From JAVVVD01 sp036652795 (GTDB taxonomy: Bacteria > Bacillota > Clostridia > Christensenellales > CAG-138): 64,000 nucleotides of DNA. A model generated the notes under the pieces. It searched no databases. It was not told where the DNA came from and was given only the letters and a program-made list of their open reading frames with translations. The position numbers were made by a program, and so were the translations under genes. Positions 1 through 9,228 of this stretch are shown here, one piece after another (the stretch's first letter is position 1; the number at the start of each line of letters is the position of its first letter). The stretch spans positions 186,001 to 250,000 of the forward strand of contig JAVVVD010000001.1 in assembly GCA_036652795.1 (NCBI GenBank). Reading direction: 5' to 3'.

Positions 1-756
1 GGGATAGATATAAACCTCAACGAGATGATAGGCGGCATATTACCCACAAAAAAGAAAAAGCGCAGGGTAAATACAGTTGAAGCCCGCCGTATACTCATTC
101 AGGAGGAAACAGATAAGCTCATAGATATGGATGAGGTTATCCGCGAGGCGATTGAACTTGCAGAGCAGGAAGGCATAATATTTATCGATGAAATAGATAA
201 AATTGCCGGATCACAGCATAATTCAGGTCCAGATGTATCGCGTGAAGGCGTGCAGCGCGACATATTGCCTATTGTTGAAGGCTGCACAGTTAATACTAAG
301 TATGGACCTGTAAAAACTGATTTCATACTGTTTATTGCTGCCGGAGCGTTCCATGTTTCAAAGGTGTCGGATCTTATACCAGAGTTGCAGGGGCGTTTCC
401 CAATAAGGGTAAAGCTGGATGCGCTGCGTGTGGATGACTATAAGCGCATATTGACGCAGCCGGAGCATGCTATTACAAAACAATATGCTGCACTGCTGTC
501 AACAGATAATATCGTACTTAATTTTGAACACGATTCATTGGACGAGATAGCTCAGTGCGCATTTAACGCCAATGAAACCGGAGAAAATATTGGAGCAAGG
601 CGTCTGCATACGATAATGGAAAACCTGCTGGATGATATATCATTTAACGCTTCTGGTGATCACCCAATTATTAAGGTGACAGTAGATCAAAAGTATGTGA
701 AAGAACACTTGTCCAGTGAGTTTGACGGAGAGGATCTGCATAAATACATACTGTGA
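1..756 (+). CDS. hslU: ATP-dependent protease ATPase subunit HslU (3' part)
   Basis: HslU is the AAA+ unfoldase of the HslUV protease in the cytoplasm. The reading frame is open from base 1, so the 5' part, including the Walker A motif, lies outside the window. Visible are the Walker B segment IIFIDEIDKIA, the segment DLIPELQGRFPIRV around the sensor/arginine-finger region, and the C-terminal small domain with GARRLHTIMENLLDDISF, which is typical of HslU and separates it from ClpX. The stop at 754-756 overlaps the GTG start of the next gene. HslV would be expected upstream but cannot be seen. Confidence 0.95.
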   Translation, partial: GIDINLNEMIGGILPTKKKKRRVNTVEARRILIQEETDKLIDMDEVIREAIELAEQEGIIFIDEIDKIAGSQHNSGPDVSREGVQRDILPIVEGCTVNTKYGPVKTDFILFIAAGAFHVSKVSDLIPELQGRFPIRVKLDALRVDDYKRILTQPEHAITKQYAALLSTDNIVLNFEHDSLDEIAQCAFNANETGENIGARRLHTIMENLLDDISFNASGDHPIIKVTVDQKYVKEHLSSEFDGEDLHKYIL

Positions 757-1745
757 AAAATATACGAACAAAAAAGAAACTGTTTGCAGCTATTCTATGG
801 TCGCTTGTCACAATTGCACTCATTGGCTGTGGCGCGGCGACAACGGGTAACCTGCTGCCGGCTTATATGGATGAGGAGATGCTTTCTGACGATGTTATCG
901 AGTTGGACATGCCCGCTTCATCTACAGATATAGTTAAATCAAAGGCGCCGGTAACGTCAACAGATATAATAGAGCTTAACGTGCCATTCACGCCAGAGCC
1001 GGCTATAAATACGCCGGCACCTTCACCAACCCCTTCGTTGACCCCGGAATACACAGTCACCGAAATGGATGGGAAAAAAGGGTATGTCTATTCAAAAACT
1101 ATTAATCTGCGCAATGACCCCAACACCCAAAGCGATATATTGGCTGAGTACAAAAAGAATGATAAGCTGAAAGTTACAGGCGAGAGTGGCGAATGGTATA
1201 GGGTAGAGATAGATAACCAAACTGGCTTTATGCTTAAAGAATTTGTCCACTTAGGTAGCGTACCTACACCAACACCAAAGCCGAAATCAACATCAAAACC
1301 AAAATCAACACCTAAGCCAAGCATATCACCCACATCGTCTCCGTCTGATGGCGAAAGTGATGGCGGATCAGGTGGATTTAGCGCAGATGACATATATCTT
1401 ACGGCGCAGCTTGTCAGCAAAGAGAGCTCGCGCAGCGATATTGACGGGTATAGGGCGGTGGCAAACGTTATATTAAACCGTGTTAATAGCAAGAAGTTCC
1501 CAAACAGCGTGGAAGGCGTGATATTTCAAGGCAATGGATCGCAGTTCAGCCCTGCAAAGAACGAGTCTTCGTTGCGTGCGGTAAAACCTACAAAGGATAT
1601 GCTAAAGGCTGTGGAAGAAGTTTTTGGCGGCAATACAATACTTGCGGATAATGTAATGTATTTCCGTGCCGCAAGCAGCGGCGAAAGCTGGGGCAGCGTT
1701 AGGGTATATTATGGAACCTACGGAGGAAATGCATTTTTCAGCTAA
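753..1745 (+). CDS. Lipoprotein cell-wall hydrolase, SH3b + SleB/CwlJ-type (Hydrolase_2) domains
   Basis: This 330-residue protein has an N-terminal lipoprotein signal with lipobox LIGC near residue 26. A Thr/Pro/Ser-rich linker follows. A bacterial SH3 domain sits at about residues 105-165 (YSKTINLRNDP, GEWYRV, GFMLKEFV). A second Pro/Ser/Lys linker precedes a C-terminal domain at about 210-330 with NVILNRVNSKKFPNSVEGVI and QFSP, matching the SleB/CwlJ spore-cortex-lytic family. It is likely tethered outside the membrane and cuts peptidoglycan, possibly in spore germination or growth. The start is GTG, overlapping the hslU stop in GTGA, which suggests translational coupling. The exact substrate is not known. 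Confidence 0.8.
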   Translation: MKNIRTKKKLFAAILWSLVTIALIGCGAATTGNLLPAYMDEEMLSDDVIELDMPASSTDIVKSKAPVTSTDIIELNVPFTPEPAINTPAPSPTPSLTPEYTVTEMDGKKGYVYSKTINLRNDPNTQSDILAEYKKNDKLKVTGESGEWYRVEIDNQTGFMLKEFVHLGSVPTPTPKPKSTSKPKSTPKPSISPTSSPSDGESDGGSGGFSADDIYLTAQLVSKESSRSDIDGYRAVANVILNRVNSKKFPNSVEGVIFQGNGSQFSPAKNESSLRAVKPTKDMLKAVEEVFGGNTILADNVMYFRAASSGESWGSVRVYYGTYGGNAFFS

Positions 1746-1772
1746 ATAATTTATATAAACACCGGCCACAAT

Positions 1773-1810
1773 AATACCGCTATCTCTAAAGCAGAAAGGC
1801 GGTATTTTCT
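1773..1810 (+). promoter_or_regulatory. Hairpin overlapping the ribosome-binding site of the next gene
   Basis: AATACCGC (1773-1780) pairs with GCGGTATT (1799-1806). The 3' arm contains much of the AAAGGCGG ribosome-binding site of the nucleotidyltransferase starting at 1811. It could act as a weak terminator for the upstream gene, but there is only a TTTT run before the ATG. It could equally mask the ribosome-binding site. Confidence 0.4.
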
Positions 1811-4201
1811 ATGCGCGCGATAATAATGGCTGGAGGCTCTGGCAAGCGCCTGCGCCCAATCACATGCAGCATACCCAAGCCAATGGTCCCGCTGCTAAAT
1901 AAACCCGTTATAGATTATTGTATAGAACTGATAAAATCACATGGGATCACGGATATAAGCATTACGCTTTTTTATCTTCCAAACAAAATAAAAGAGCATA
2001 TTGGCGATGGCAGCAGATTTGGTGTGGATGTTTCATATTCCACAGAGGATCAACCGCTTGGCACTGCGGGCAGTGTAAAGCTTGCGGCCGGAGAACGCAG
2101 CGATAGACTTATCGTTATAAGCGGTGACGCAATATGTGATATCGACCTGACAGAGGCAATAAGATCACATGAGGCAAGCGGCGCAGCCGTAACAATAGTG
2201 CTTAAAAAAGTGACTGCACCAATGGAATATGGGGTAGTCCTTACAGATGAAACGGGTAGAATAACCAGGTTCCTGGAGAAGCCGATGATAAGCGAGGTGT
2301 TCAGCGACCTTGCAAACACAGGAATATATATAATAGAACCCGAGGTAATGCAACTGATACCGGACGGACAGATGTTTGATTTTAGCTGCGACCTTTTTCC
2401 TCTGCTGATGCAACGAGGTGCTAAGATGAATGGATATGAAACAAATGGTTATTGGTGTGACATAGGCGATTTGTATCAATATATGAGCGCGCAGCGTGAA
2501 ATGCTCTCTGGCAAGTGCCATTTTACAAGTGCGGCGGCGGAAATAGGCGGGATATACCGTGAGCAAGGCGCAAGAATATCAGACAAAGCTATACTGCGCG
2601 CACCATGCTATATTGGATCATGTGCTGAGATAGCCGACAACGTTGTGATAGACGAATACGCGGTGATAGGAAGTGGATGCAGAATAGGCAGAGGAGCAAG
2701 TATCAGGCGCAGTGTGCTTATGAATAATGTCCGTGTGCGGGATAATGCTGAGCTGCGCGGTGCGATAGTGTGTGAGAATGCACATATAGACCGCGGCGCT
2801 CAACTTTTTGAGGGAGCGGTGATCGCTAAGGGTTGCACGCTTGGCAAGGGATGCGCAGTTAAAAAGAATGTGCTTATTTGGCCGGATAAGGAGTTGGCGG
2901 CGGACACGCAATATAGCGCAAACGTGGTATGGGAAGACAGCGAAGCTTTGAGTGGCGATTCCATGCTTCGTGGTCATTGTGATTATGATCTTACACCAGA
3001 GCGGGCGGTGCGCATAGGCGCAGTGATAGCATCGATGCAGCATGGCCAGAGGGAATTTGCTATAGCCACAGACGGAAGCTTACAGGCAAATATGCTTAAA
3101 CATGCTGTGATATCCGGAATGATATCACAGGGCGCGGACGTATATGAGCTGGAGTGCTGTTCGCGCACGGCGTTTGAGTTTTCTATAGAACACGATGGAC
3201 TCTCAGGAGGTGTGATGATTAAACGGTGCAGTCATGATCCGCATATGACTGAATTGTTGGTATGTGACGGCCTTGGCGCGCTTATTAACGCCAAAGAACT
3301 CAGATGCTTTAAAAGTGAGATCAGACAAGGCGAGCACCATCCTGCTACAGACGAACGGCTAGGAGTGCTTCAACGCCTTGGAGGCAGTACAAAGGCGTAT
3401 GAGGCGCATGTTGCAAGGGAGCTTGGCAACTTTGAGGGTGATGGTATGTGTATAATAATAGCGGATAATAAACCTATGTTCGATACGGTGCTACGGGTTC
3501 TGTCGCCGCACGGAGTTAGGGTGCAGTTTATGGAGGGGCGTAAGGGAGAAAAACTGCACGGAGCAATGGTGCAATCCGGCGCGGAATTGGGCTGTATAGT
3601 TGATGCGGATAATGATGTAACAGCGCTGATATATGGAGACCGCTATATAAACAGGTATGAGTTGTATGCAGTGTTGGTGCTGGACTCCCTACGTAACGGA
3701 CGAATGGAAAGCTTTACACTTCCTATCAGCATACCGAACGAATACATAGCTTATCTTAAACGGCATGGTGCAAAGATAATCCATTGTGCAAGCGCAAACG
3801 CACAGTGGCGCAGAGCCGCAAAAACAGGCGACACGTATCTGCCGGAGCTCTTTGAACCAGAAAGCATGATAGTACGACTGACAACGCTTGTAAAGAGCAA
3901 CGCGCTTGCGAGCTATCTACATGAGCTGCCGCAATCCTGCACAAGCGAAGTGGATGTAGGCTGCTCATGGAAGGATATAGGCGGTATTCTGCGCAGCCTT
4001 GTGCAAACCGAAAGAGAAGATCGCGTGGAACTTATGGATGGCATAAAGATAAAAGATGATGATGGATGGGTGCTTGTGCAGGCAAATCCACAGGCTACGG
4101 CTTGCCGAATAATGGCAGGCAGCTATAATCAGGAGTATTCAAAAGAGCTTTGCGATATATATCGTGACAGGATAAAGGATATGCTTAAGGACGGACGATG
4201 A
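1811..4201 (+). CDS. Nucleotidyltransferase / phosphomannomutase-like fusion (mannose-1-P guanylyltransferase type)
   Basis: This 796-residue protein has three parts. Residues 1-235 are an NTP-transferase domain with the signature MAGGSGKRLRP and KPMVPLLNKPV, then DQPLGTAGSV. Residues about 245-370 form a left-handed beta-helix of hexapeptide repeats. The rest is a phosphohexomutase-like domain (about 385-796). In the mutase part the usual TASHNP phosphoserine loop reads KRCSHDP, and the metal-binding DGDGDR loop reads DADND, so mutase activity is doubtful. The family makes GDP-mannose or related nucleotide sugars for cell-surface polysaccharides. Such fusions are known in Firmicutes and cyanobacteria. 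The true sugar cannot be told from sequence. Confidence 0.8.
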   Translation: MRAIIMAGGSGKRLRPITCSIPKPMVPLLNKPVIDYCIELIKSHGITDISITLFYLPNKIKEHIGDGSRFGVDVSYSTEDQPLGTAGSVKLAAGERSDRLIVISGDAICDIDLTEAIRSHEASGAAVTIVLKKVTAPMEYGVVLTDETGRITRFLEKPMISEVFSDLANTGIYIIEPEVMQLIPDGQMFDFSCDLFPLLMQRGAKMNGYETNGYWCDIGDLYQYMSAQREMLSGKCHFTSAAAEIGGIYREQGARISDKAILRAPCYIGSCAEIADNVVIDEYAVIGSGCRIGRGASIRRSVLMNNVRVRDNAELRGAIVCENAHIDRGAQLFEGAVIAKGCTLGKGCAVKKNVLIWPDKELAADTQYSANVVWEDSEALSGDSMLRGHCDYDLTPERAVRIGAVIASMQHGQREFAIATDGSLQANMLKHAVISGMISQGADVYELECCSRTAFEFSIEHDGLSGGVMIKRCSHDPHMTELLVCDGLGALINAKELRCFKSEIRQGEHHPATDERLGVLQRLGGSTKAYEAHVARELGNFEGDGMCIIIADNKPMFDTVLRVLSPHGVRVQFMEGRKGEKLHGAMVQSGAELGCIVDADNDVTALIYGDRYINRYELYAVLVLDSLRNGRMESFTLPISIPNEYIAYLKRHGAKIIHCASANAQWRRAAKTGDTYLPELFEPESMIVRLTTLVKSNALASYLHELPQSCTSEVDVGCSWKDIGGILRSLVQTEREDRVELMDGIKIKDDDGWVLVQANPQATACRIMAGSYNQEYSKELCDIYRDRIKDMLKDGR

Positions 4202-4267
4202 AGGCGGCCTTTGCTTTTTTATATGAATATGGTACAATAAAGTCTCAAATATTTTGGAGGCAATATC

Positions 4268-4729
4268 ATGTTCAATATAGTGCTGGTGGAGCCAGAGATA
4301 CCCGCAAACACAGGCAATATATCACGCACCTGCGCGGTGTGCGGTGCGGCGCTGCATATGGTTAGACCATTTGGCTTTTCACTGGATGACAAGCACCTTA
4401 AAAGGGCAGGCTTGGATTACTGGAAGGATCTTTCAGTATTCTATTATGATTCATTTTCACAGGTAGAGCAGCAGCATCCGTCCGCACATTTTTTTCTGGC
4501 TACGACGCATGCAACCAGAAGCTATTGTGACGTAAGATATAATGACGGGGATTTTCTGGTATTCGGCAAAGAAACCGCAGGTCTTGGCGAAGCAATACTG
4601 TCAATACGGTCAGCTGATACAATACGCATACCAATGGGCAGTGAACAACGCTCGCTCAACCTTTCGAACTCAGTGGCTATCGTACTCTATGAGGCACTAA
4701 GGCAAAATGGCTTTCCAAAACTGTGTTAA
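4268..4729 (+). CDS. trmL: tRNA (cytidine/uridine-34-2'-O)-methyltransferase TrmL
   Basis: This 153-residue SPOUT-fold protein methylates the wobble ribose of certain leucine tRNAs using S-adenosylmethionine. The diagnostic parts are the N-terminal VLVEPEIPANTGNISRTCA, LVFGKETAGL and the C-terminal knot IPMGSEQRSLNLSNSVAIVLYE. Length fits the family, which lacks an extra RNA-binding domain. A ribosome-binding site TTGGAGG precedes the ATG. Confidence 0.93.
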   Translation: MFNIVLVEPEIPANTGNISRTCAVCGAALHMVRPFGFSLDDKHLKRAGLDYWKDLSVFYYDSFSQVEQQHPSAHFFLATTHATRSYCDVRYNDGDFLVFGKETAGLGEAILSIRSADTIRIPMGSEQRSLNLSNSVAIVLYEALRQNGFPKLC

Positions 4730-4784
4730 AATGCCGTATATTGATAGATTAATAAAATATCCTCTATTAAATAGTGCTTTTAGC

Positions 4785-4813
4785 TTGACAGGACTATGTG
4801 TATTGATTAAAAT
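4785..4813 (+). promoter_or_regulatory. Sigma-A-type promoter for rplM-rpsI
   Basis: TTGACA (4785-4790), a 17-base spacer and TAAAAT (4808-4813) stand about 110 bases before rplM. The untranslated leader that follows (about 4820-4915) is GC-rich around 4853-4870 and might hold an L13-type autoregulatory leader, but no clear fold was established by eye. Confidence 0.7.
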
Positions 4814-4922
4814 ATCAGTTGTGTGTTCGTTAGGATAGGTGTTTTGCAGCCACAGCCCCGGCTCGACATGACAAGATCCGCGTGCAAACGAAATAATATG
4901 ATAAACCATTGGAGGATGAGCC

Positions 4923-5354
4923 ATGAAGACCTATATGGCGAAGGGCGAAAACCTCGAACGTAAGTGGTATGTAGTAGATGCTGACGGAATGGTGCTCGGT
5001 CGTCTTGCTTCTCAGGTTGCCGCTATACTTCGTGGAAAACACAAGCCTATATATACTCCGCACGTCGATACAGGCGATCACGTTATAATCGTGAATGCGG
5101 AAAAGATTGTTTTGACCGGCAAAAAGCTGGATAACAAGAAATACTATCATCACACCGGTTATCCGGGAGGACTCAAAGAGACTTCATATCGTGATCTTAT
5201 GCAGAATAAGCCCGAGTTTGTGCTGTATGAAGCTATCAGGCGTATGATGCCAAAGGGTCCACTTGGGCGTAAGATGCTTAAAAAAGTTCGTATATATAAA
5301 GGGCCGAGCCATGACAATGCTGCTCAGATGCCCGAAATGCTCAAACTTAAATAG
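4923..5354 (+). CDS. rplM: 50S ribosomal protein L13
   Basis: This 143-residue protein matches full-length L13, an early-assembly protein of the large subunit. Typical segments are WYVVDADGMVLGRLAS, LRGKHKPIYTPHVDTGDHV and GGLKE. It is followed 20 bases later by rpsI, the usual bacterial pair. A good ribosome-binding site (GGAGG) lies before the ATG. Confidence 0.97.
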   Translation: MKTYMAKGENLERKWYVVDADGMVLGRLASQVAAILRGKHKPIYTPHVDTGDHVIIVNAEKIVLTGKKLDNKKYYHHTGYPGGLKETSYRDLMQNKPEFVLYEAIRRMMPKGPLGRKMLKKVRIYKGPSHDNAAQMPEMLKLK

Positions 5355-5374
5355 AAGGGAAGGAGGAACTAACT

Positions 5375-5770
5375 ATGGCAACTGTTACACAACATCTTGG
5401 TACCGGCAGACGTAAGAAGTCCATTGCTCGTGTTCGTCTGATTCCCGGAAACGGAAACATCACCGTTAATAAACGCGATCTTGATAGCTACTTTGGTTAT
5501 GAAACGCTTAAAATGATCGTTCGTGCACCAATGGTGCTTACTGATACGCTAAATAAATTCGATGTTAAGGTGAATGTCTATGGCGGCGGAACCACCGGAC
5601 AGGCAGGCGCAATCCGTCACGGTATTGCCCGTGCGCTCATCGATGCGAATCCTGAGCTTCGTGGTGCTCTTAAGAAGGCGGGGTTCCTTACACGCGATCC
5701 GCGTATGAAGGAAAGAAAGAAGTATGGTCTCAAGGCTGCACGTCGTGCGCCCCAGTTCTCAAAGAGATAA
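5375..5770 (+). CDS. rpsI: 30S ribosomal protein S9
   Basis: This 131-residue S9 has the conserved GTGRRKKSIARVRL start, VYGGGTTGQAGAIRHGIARAL in the middle and the basic C-terminal tail ending FSKR, which reaches the decoding site of the small subunit. It is co-transcribed with rplM, and a terminator follows at 5784. Confidence 0.97.
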   Translation: MATVTQHLGTGRRKKSIARVRLIPGNGNITVNKRDLDSYFGYETLKMIVRAPMVLTDTLNKFDVKVNVYGGGTTGQAGAIRHGIARALIDANPELRGALKKAGFLTRDPRMKERKKYGLKAARRAPQFSKR

Positions 5771-5783
5771 TTTTATTACATTC

Positions 5784-5822
5784 AATGCTCAGGCTTTTGC
5801 CTGAGCATTATTTGTTGTTTTT
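5784..5822 (+). terminator. Rho-independent terminator after rpsI
   Basis: AATGCTCAGGC (5784-5794), loop TTTT, GCCTGAGCATT (5799-5809), then a T-rich stretch. The stem is a perfect 11 base pairs. Confidence 0.85.
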
Positions 5823-5872
5823 ATGATTATGGGATATAATACCTCCATTACAATTAACTTAGAGGTGGAATT

Positions 5873-6781
5873 ATGATAGATATAGCTATAGTCGGGGGCG
5901 GGCCAGCAGGGCTTTCTGCTGGCATTTATGGTGCGCGTAGCGGCAGAAGCACTGTGCTGTTTGAAGGCGTATTCCTGGGCGGGCAGATTACAAGGACGGC
6001 ATCTGTTGAGAATTATCCGGGCTTTTATGAGTCGATAGATGGTTTTTCTATAGCTGATAAGTTTGAAAAGCAGGCTGTTAGATTCGGACTGGAGATAAAA
6101 AGCGAAAATGTAACTGCGCTGCAACTTTCGGGTATAACAAAAAAGATTATTTGCGGCTCAAACACGTATGAGGCAAAGACTGTAATAATTGCCACAGGCG
6201 CAATGCCACGCAAGCTGGGAATATCTCGTGAGGGTGAGCTTACAGGAGCAGGCATATCGTATTGCGCAACATGTGATGGTGCATTCTTTCGCGAAAAAGC
6301 TGTGGCGGTAGTAGGCGGTGGAGATACGGCGGTATCGGATGCACTGTATCTTGCCAAATTTGCAAGCCGAGTGTATCTTGTGCATAGACGTAACCAGCTG
6401 CGTGCCGTGCAGACCTTGCAGGATGCGCTGAGAGGAGAAAAACGCATTGAACTCGTACTCGACAACGTGCCGAACGAAATATGCGGAGAAAGCGCTGTGA
6501 GCGCCTTGAAGGTGCGTAATGTGAAAACGGATGCGGTGCGCAAGCTTGAGGTGGAGGGAATATTTGTAGCGATAGGAATAGATCCCAATTCGAGTGTTGT
6601 TAAGGATGAGCTCAAGCTTGATAATGGTGGGTATATTATCACCGATACAAAGTTAAACACTTCAGTAACAGGGGTATTCGCGGCTGGCGATGTTAGGGAT
6701 ACTCCACTGCGTCAAGTAGTTACGGCGGCGGCTGATGGCGCTGTGGCAGCAACATCGGCGATTGAATATTTAATGGCATAG
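5873..6781 (+). CDS. trxB: Thioredoxin reductase family flavoprotein
   Basis: This 302-residue low-molecular-weight thioredoxin reductase has an N-terminal FAD-binding GGGPAGLSAGIYGARSG, the redox-active CATC in SYCATCDGAFF, an NADPH-binding VVGGGDTAVSDALYLAK and the C-terminal FAD motif GVFAAGDVRD. It transfers electrons from NADPH to thioredoxin in the cytoplasm. No thioredoxin gene lies beside it. It could use another partner protein. The ribosome-binding site AGAGGTGG fixes the ATG at 5873. Confidence 0.9.
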   Translation: MIDIAIVGGGPAGLSAGIYGARSGRSTVLFEGVFLGGQITRTASVENYPGFYESIDGFSIADKFEKQAVRFGLEIKSENVTALQLSGITKKIICGSNTYEAKTVIIATGAMPRKLGISREGELTGAGISYCATCDGAFFREKAVAVVGGGDTAVSDALYLAKFASRVYLVHRRNQLRAVQTLQDALRGEKRIELVLDNVPNEICGESAVSALKVRNVKTDAVRKLEVEGIFVAIGIDPNSSVVKDELKLDNGGYIITDTKLNTSVTGVFAAGDVRDTPLRQVVTAAADGAVAATSAIEYLMA

Positions 6782-6806
6782 AGCTATTTCTTTTGGGGAG
6801 GAATGT

Positions 6807-8165
6807 ATGGCAAGACTTTTTGGAACAGATGGCGTGCGGGGGATCGCCAATGCTGATCTATCCTGTGAGCTGGCGATGAAAATAGGCGCTGCCGGCGCAT
6901 CGGTTTTGACCAGCGAGGTGCATAATCCAAGAATACTGATCGGAATGGATACGCGGCTGTCCGGTGATATGCTACGAGCGGCGCTTACGGCTGGAATATG
7001 TTCTGTTGGCGGAGATGTGATAGATGTGGGTGTGATACCAACACCGGCTATGGCATACTTGGTGCGTAAATATGACGCAGATGCGGCGGTAATGATAAGC
7101 GCGTCCCATAACTCCATGGAATACAACGGTATAAAGTGGTTTAATGCGCATGGATATAAGCTTTCTGATAAAATAGAGGATATGATAGAAAAAATGGTAT
7201 GCTCTGATGCTGAGCTTACGCGTCCTACAGGATCAGATGTGGGCCATGTAATAATTGCAAAGCGCGCAGAAGAAGAGTATAAGGAATTTTTAAATAGCAT
7301 GGCTGCATGCAGATTCAACGGATTGAATGTAGCGCTTGATTGTGCCAATGGCGCTTCAAGCAGTATAGCACTGGATGTGTTTAAAAAACTTGGCGCATGT
7401 GTCACCTCACGCGCTGATGAGCCGAATGGCAGCAATATCAACGAAATGTGTGGTTCAACACACCCTGAACATCTGCAGGAACTCGTGAGGAGCTCTGACG
7501 CTGATGTGGGCTTTGCTTTTGATGGCGATGCCGACAGGCTAATAGCTACGGATGAGTTGGGCAACATAGTGGATGGTGACAGGATAATGGGGCTATGTGC
7601 GTTGGCAATGAAGCACATGGGTACGCTTAAGAGCGATACTCTGGTGGTAACGGTAATGTCAAATCTGGGACTGAAGAAAACAATGCAACAGTACGGAATA
7701 AAACTGGAAGAAACCAATGTTGGCGACAGATATGTGCTGGAATGCATGATGAAGAATGGCTATTCATTGGGCGGCGAACAATCCGGCCACGTTATTTTTT
7801 TAGATAAGAATACGACTGGCGACGGAATGCTGACGGCAATACAGGTGCTAAACGTACTGGTGGCTTCGGGTATGCGCATGTCGCAGCTGGCAGAGCAAAT
7901 AAAGATATATCCACAGGTGCTTGCCAATGTAATGGTGAGTAACGCAAATAAGTCTGCCGCAATACAGGATGCCGAGATGGCGGATTGCATACGGACTATA
8001 GAGGCGCGCCTTGGCGATAGCGGAAGAGTGCTTGTGCGTGCATCGGGCACAGAACCGGTAATACGCATTATGATAGAAGGACAGGATGAGGACGAAATAC
8101 GCGAGGATGCGGTGACGATAGCGAGAATATTGGTGAAAAACCATAATGGAAAAATAAAAAGCTAA
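6807..8165 (+). CDS. glmM: Phosphoglucosamine mutase
   Basis: This 452-residue enzyme converts glucosamine-6-phosphate to glucosamine-1-phosphate for peptidoglycan precursors. Visible are MARLFGTDGVRGIAN at the start, the phosphoserine loop ISASHNSMEYNGIKWF, the metal loop FAFDGDADR, the sugar-specificity loop GGEQSGH and the phosphate-binding RASGTEPVIRIMIEG near the end. The full family length is present. glmS, often next to glmM in Clostridia, is not downstream here. Confidence 0.96.
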   Translation: MARLFGTDGVRGIANADLSCELAMKIGAAGASVLTSEVHNPRILIGMDTRLSGDMLRAALTAGICSVGGDVIDVGVIPTPAMAYLVRKYDADAAVMISASHNSMEYNGIKWFNAHGYKLSDKIEDMIEKMVCSDAELTRPTGSDVGHVIIAKRAEEEYKEFLNSMAACRFNGLNVALDCANGASSSIALDVFKKLGACVTSRADEPNGSNINEMCGSTHPEHLQELVRSSDADVGFAFDGDADRLIATDELGNIVDGDRIMGLCALAMKHMGTLKSDTLVVTVMSNLGLKKTMQQYGIKLEETNVGDRYVLECMMKNGYSLGGEQSGHVIFLDKNTTGDGMLTAIQVLNVLVASGMRMSQLAEQIKIYPQVLANVMVSNANKSAAIQDAEMADCIRTIEARLGDSGRVLVRASGTEPVIRIMIEGQDEDEIREDAVTIARILVKNHNGKIKS

Positions 8166-8194
8166 ATAAGTTGAAGACATCATATACGCAATAG

Positions 8195-8240
8195 ACTACC
8201 TACAGGTGAATTTTAATAATTGCTTGCAGGTAGTTTTTTG
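8195..8240 (+). terminator. Rho-independent terminator after glmM
   Basis: ACTACCT (8195-8201) pairs with AGGTAGT (8228-8234), followed by TTTTTT. The loop is long but the stem and T-run are clear. Confidence 0.7.
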
Positions 8241-8378
8241 ATTCTATAAATTATAGTATTATTATACTATAATGACGAATTATGATACATATTATCGATT
8301 TGAAGATATCGATGAATTCAATTGGACAATCTGCATATACATAGTATTGTTAAGCATATAAATGTTTTAATATAGGGG

Positions 8379-8406
8379 TTGATTTTTTCCAATCTATGTG
8401 TATAAT
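8379..8406 (+). promoter_or_regulatory. Promoter of the amino-acid ABC transporter operon
   Basis: TTGATT (8379-8384), a 16-base spacer and a perfect TATAAT (8401-8406) lie about 40 bases before the substrate-binding-protein gene. The rest of 8241-8378 is AT-rich and no gene is seen there. Confidence 0.75.
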
Positions 8407-8447
8407 TATACATTATAGATTTTAAATAAATTAACTTGGAGGTAACA

Positions 8448-9215
8448 ATGAAAAAGGTACTGGCTTTGGTAATGACTTTGGTGATGGCTGCGGCGATGCT
8501 TGCATCGTGCGCAAAGACAAGCTCTCTTGATAAGATCAAGAAGTCCGGAGAACTGGTGATGCTTACAAACGCGCAGTTTGCGCCCTATGAATATTTAGGT
8601 GCAGACAATAAACCGGCGGGTGTAGACATCGATGTGGCTCAAGCGATTGCGGATGAGCTTGGAGTAAAGCTGACTGTGTTGGATATGGAGTTTGATGGGC
8701 TTGTTCCAGCGCTAAACGGCGGCAAGGGTGATTTGGTGGCGGCAGGGTTGACCATAACGGATGAGAAAAAAGAAAGCGTTGATTTTTCTGATACTTATGC
8801 ACAAACAACTCAGGTAATTATCGTAAATAAAGAAGCTCCAAAGGTCGCCAGCGTGGATGATCTAGGCGGAAAAACAGTAGGAGTACAGTTGGGAACTACA
8901 GGTGACTTTTTTGTTTCTATGATTGATGGCGTCACGGTGAAACAGTACAAGAGCGGTCTTGAAGCGTCAATGGACTTGTCAAATGGCAAGCTTGATGCCG
9001 TTATGCTCGATAAGCTCACGGCACAGAATATCATCACAAATGATGCTACGCTGACATATATTGATGAAGCTTTTACAGATGAAGAGTATGCGATTGCCGT
9101 AAAGAAAGGCGATGCGGAGCTTCTGGAAGTTATCAATAGTGTACTGGGCAAACTAATAGCCGATGGTAAAATAGCGGAATTTACCACCAAGCACGAACAG
9201 GCTGCGATCAACTGA
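8448..9215 (+). CDS. Amino-acid ABC transporter substrate-binding lipoprotein
   Basis: This 255-residue family-3 solute-binding protein has a lipoprotein signal (MAAAMLASCAKT, Cys about residue 21), so it is anchored outside the membrane. Typical segments are VMLTNAQFAPYEYLG, PAGVDIDVAQAIADELG, LVAAGLTITDEKKESVDFSD and GVQLGTTGD. It delivers a polar amino acid, perhaps glutamine, cystine or arginine, to the permease encoded 13 bases downstream. The ATG at 8448 is chosen because GGAGG at 8438-8442 sits before it. Confidence 0.92.
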   Translation: MKKVLALVMTLVMAAAMLASCAKTSSLDKIKKSGELVMLTNAQFAPYEYLGADNKPAGVDIDVAQAIADELGVKLTVLDMEFDGLVPALNGGKGDLVAAGLTITDEKKESVDFSDTYAQTTQVIIVNKEAPKVASVDDLGGKTVGVQLGTTGDFFVSMIDGVTVKQYKSGLEASMDLSNGKLDAVMLDKLTAQNIITNDATLTYIDEAFTDEEYAIAVKKGDAELLEVINSVLGKLIADGKIAEFTTKHEQAAIN

Positions 9216-9228
9216 TAAGATAAGAATT

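Noticed and set aside
1811..4201. Possible two separate genes instead of a fusion
   Set aside because: One frame runs without stop from the transferase through the mutase-like part, and no internal ribosome-binding site with start was noticed at the junction.
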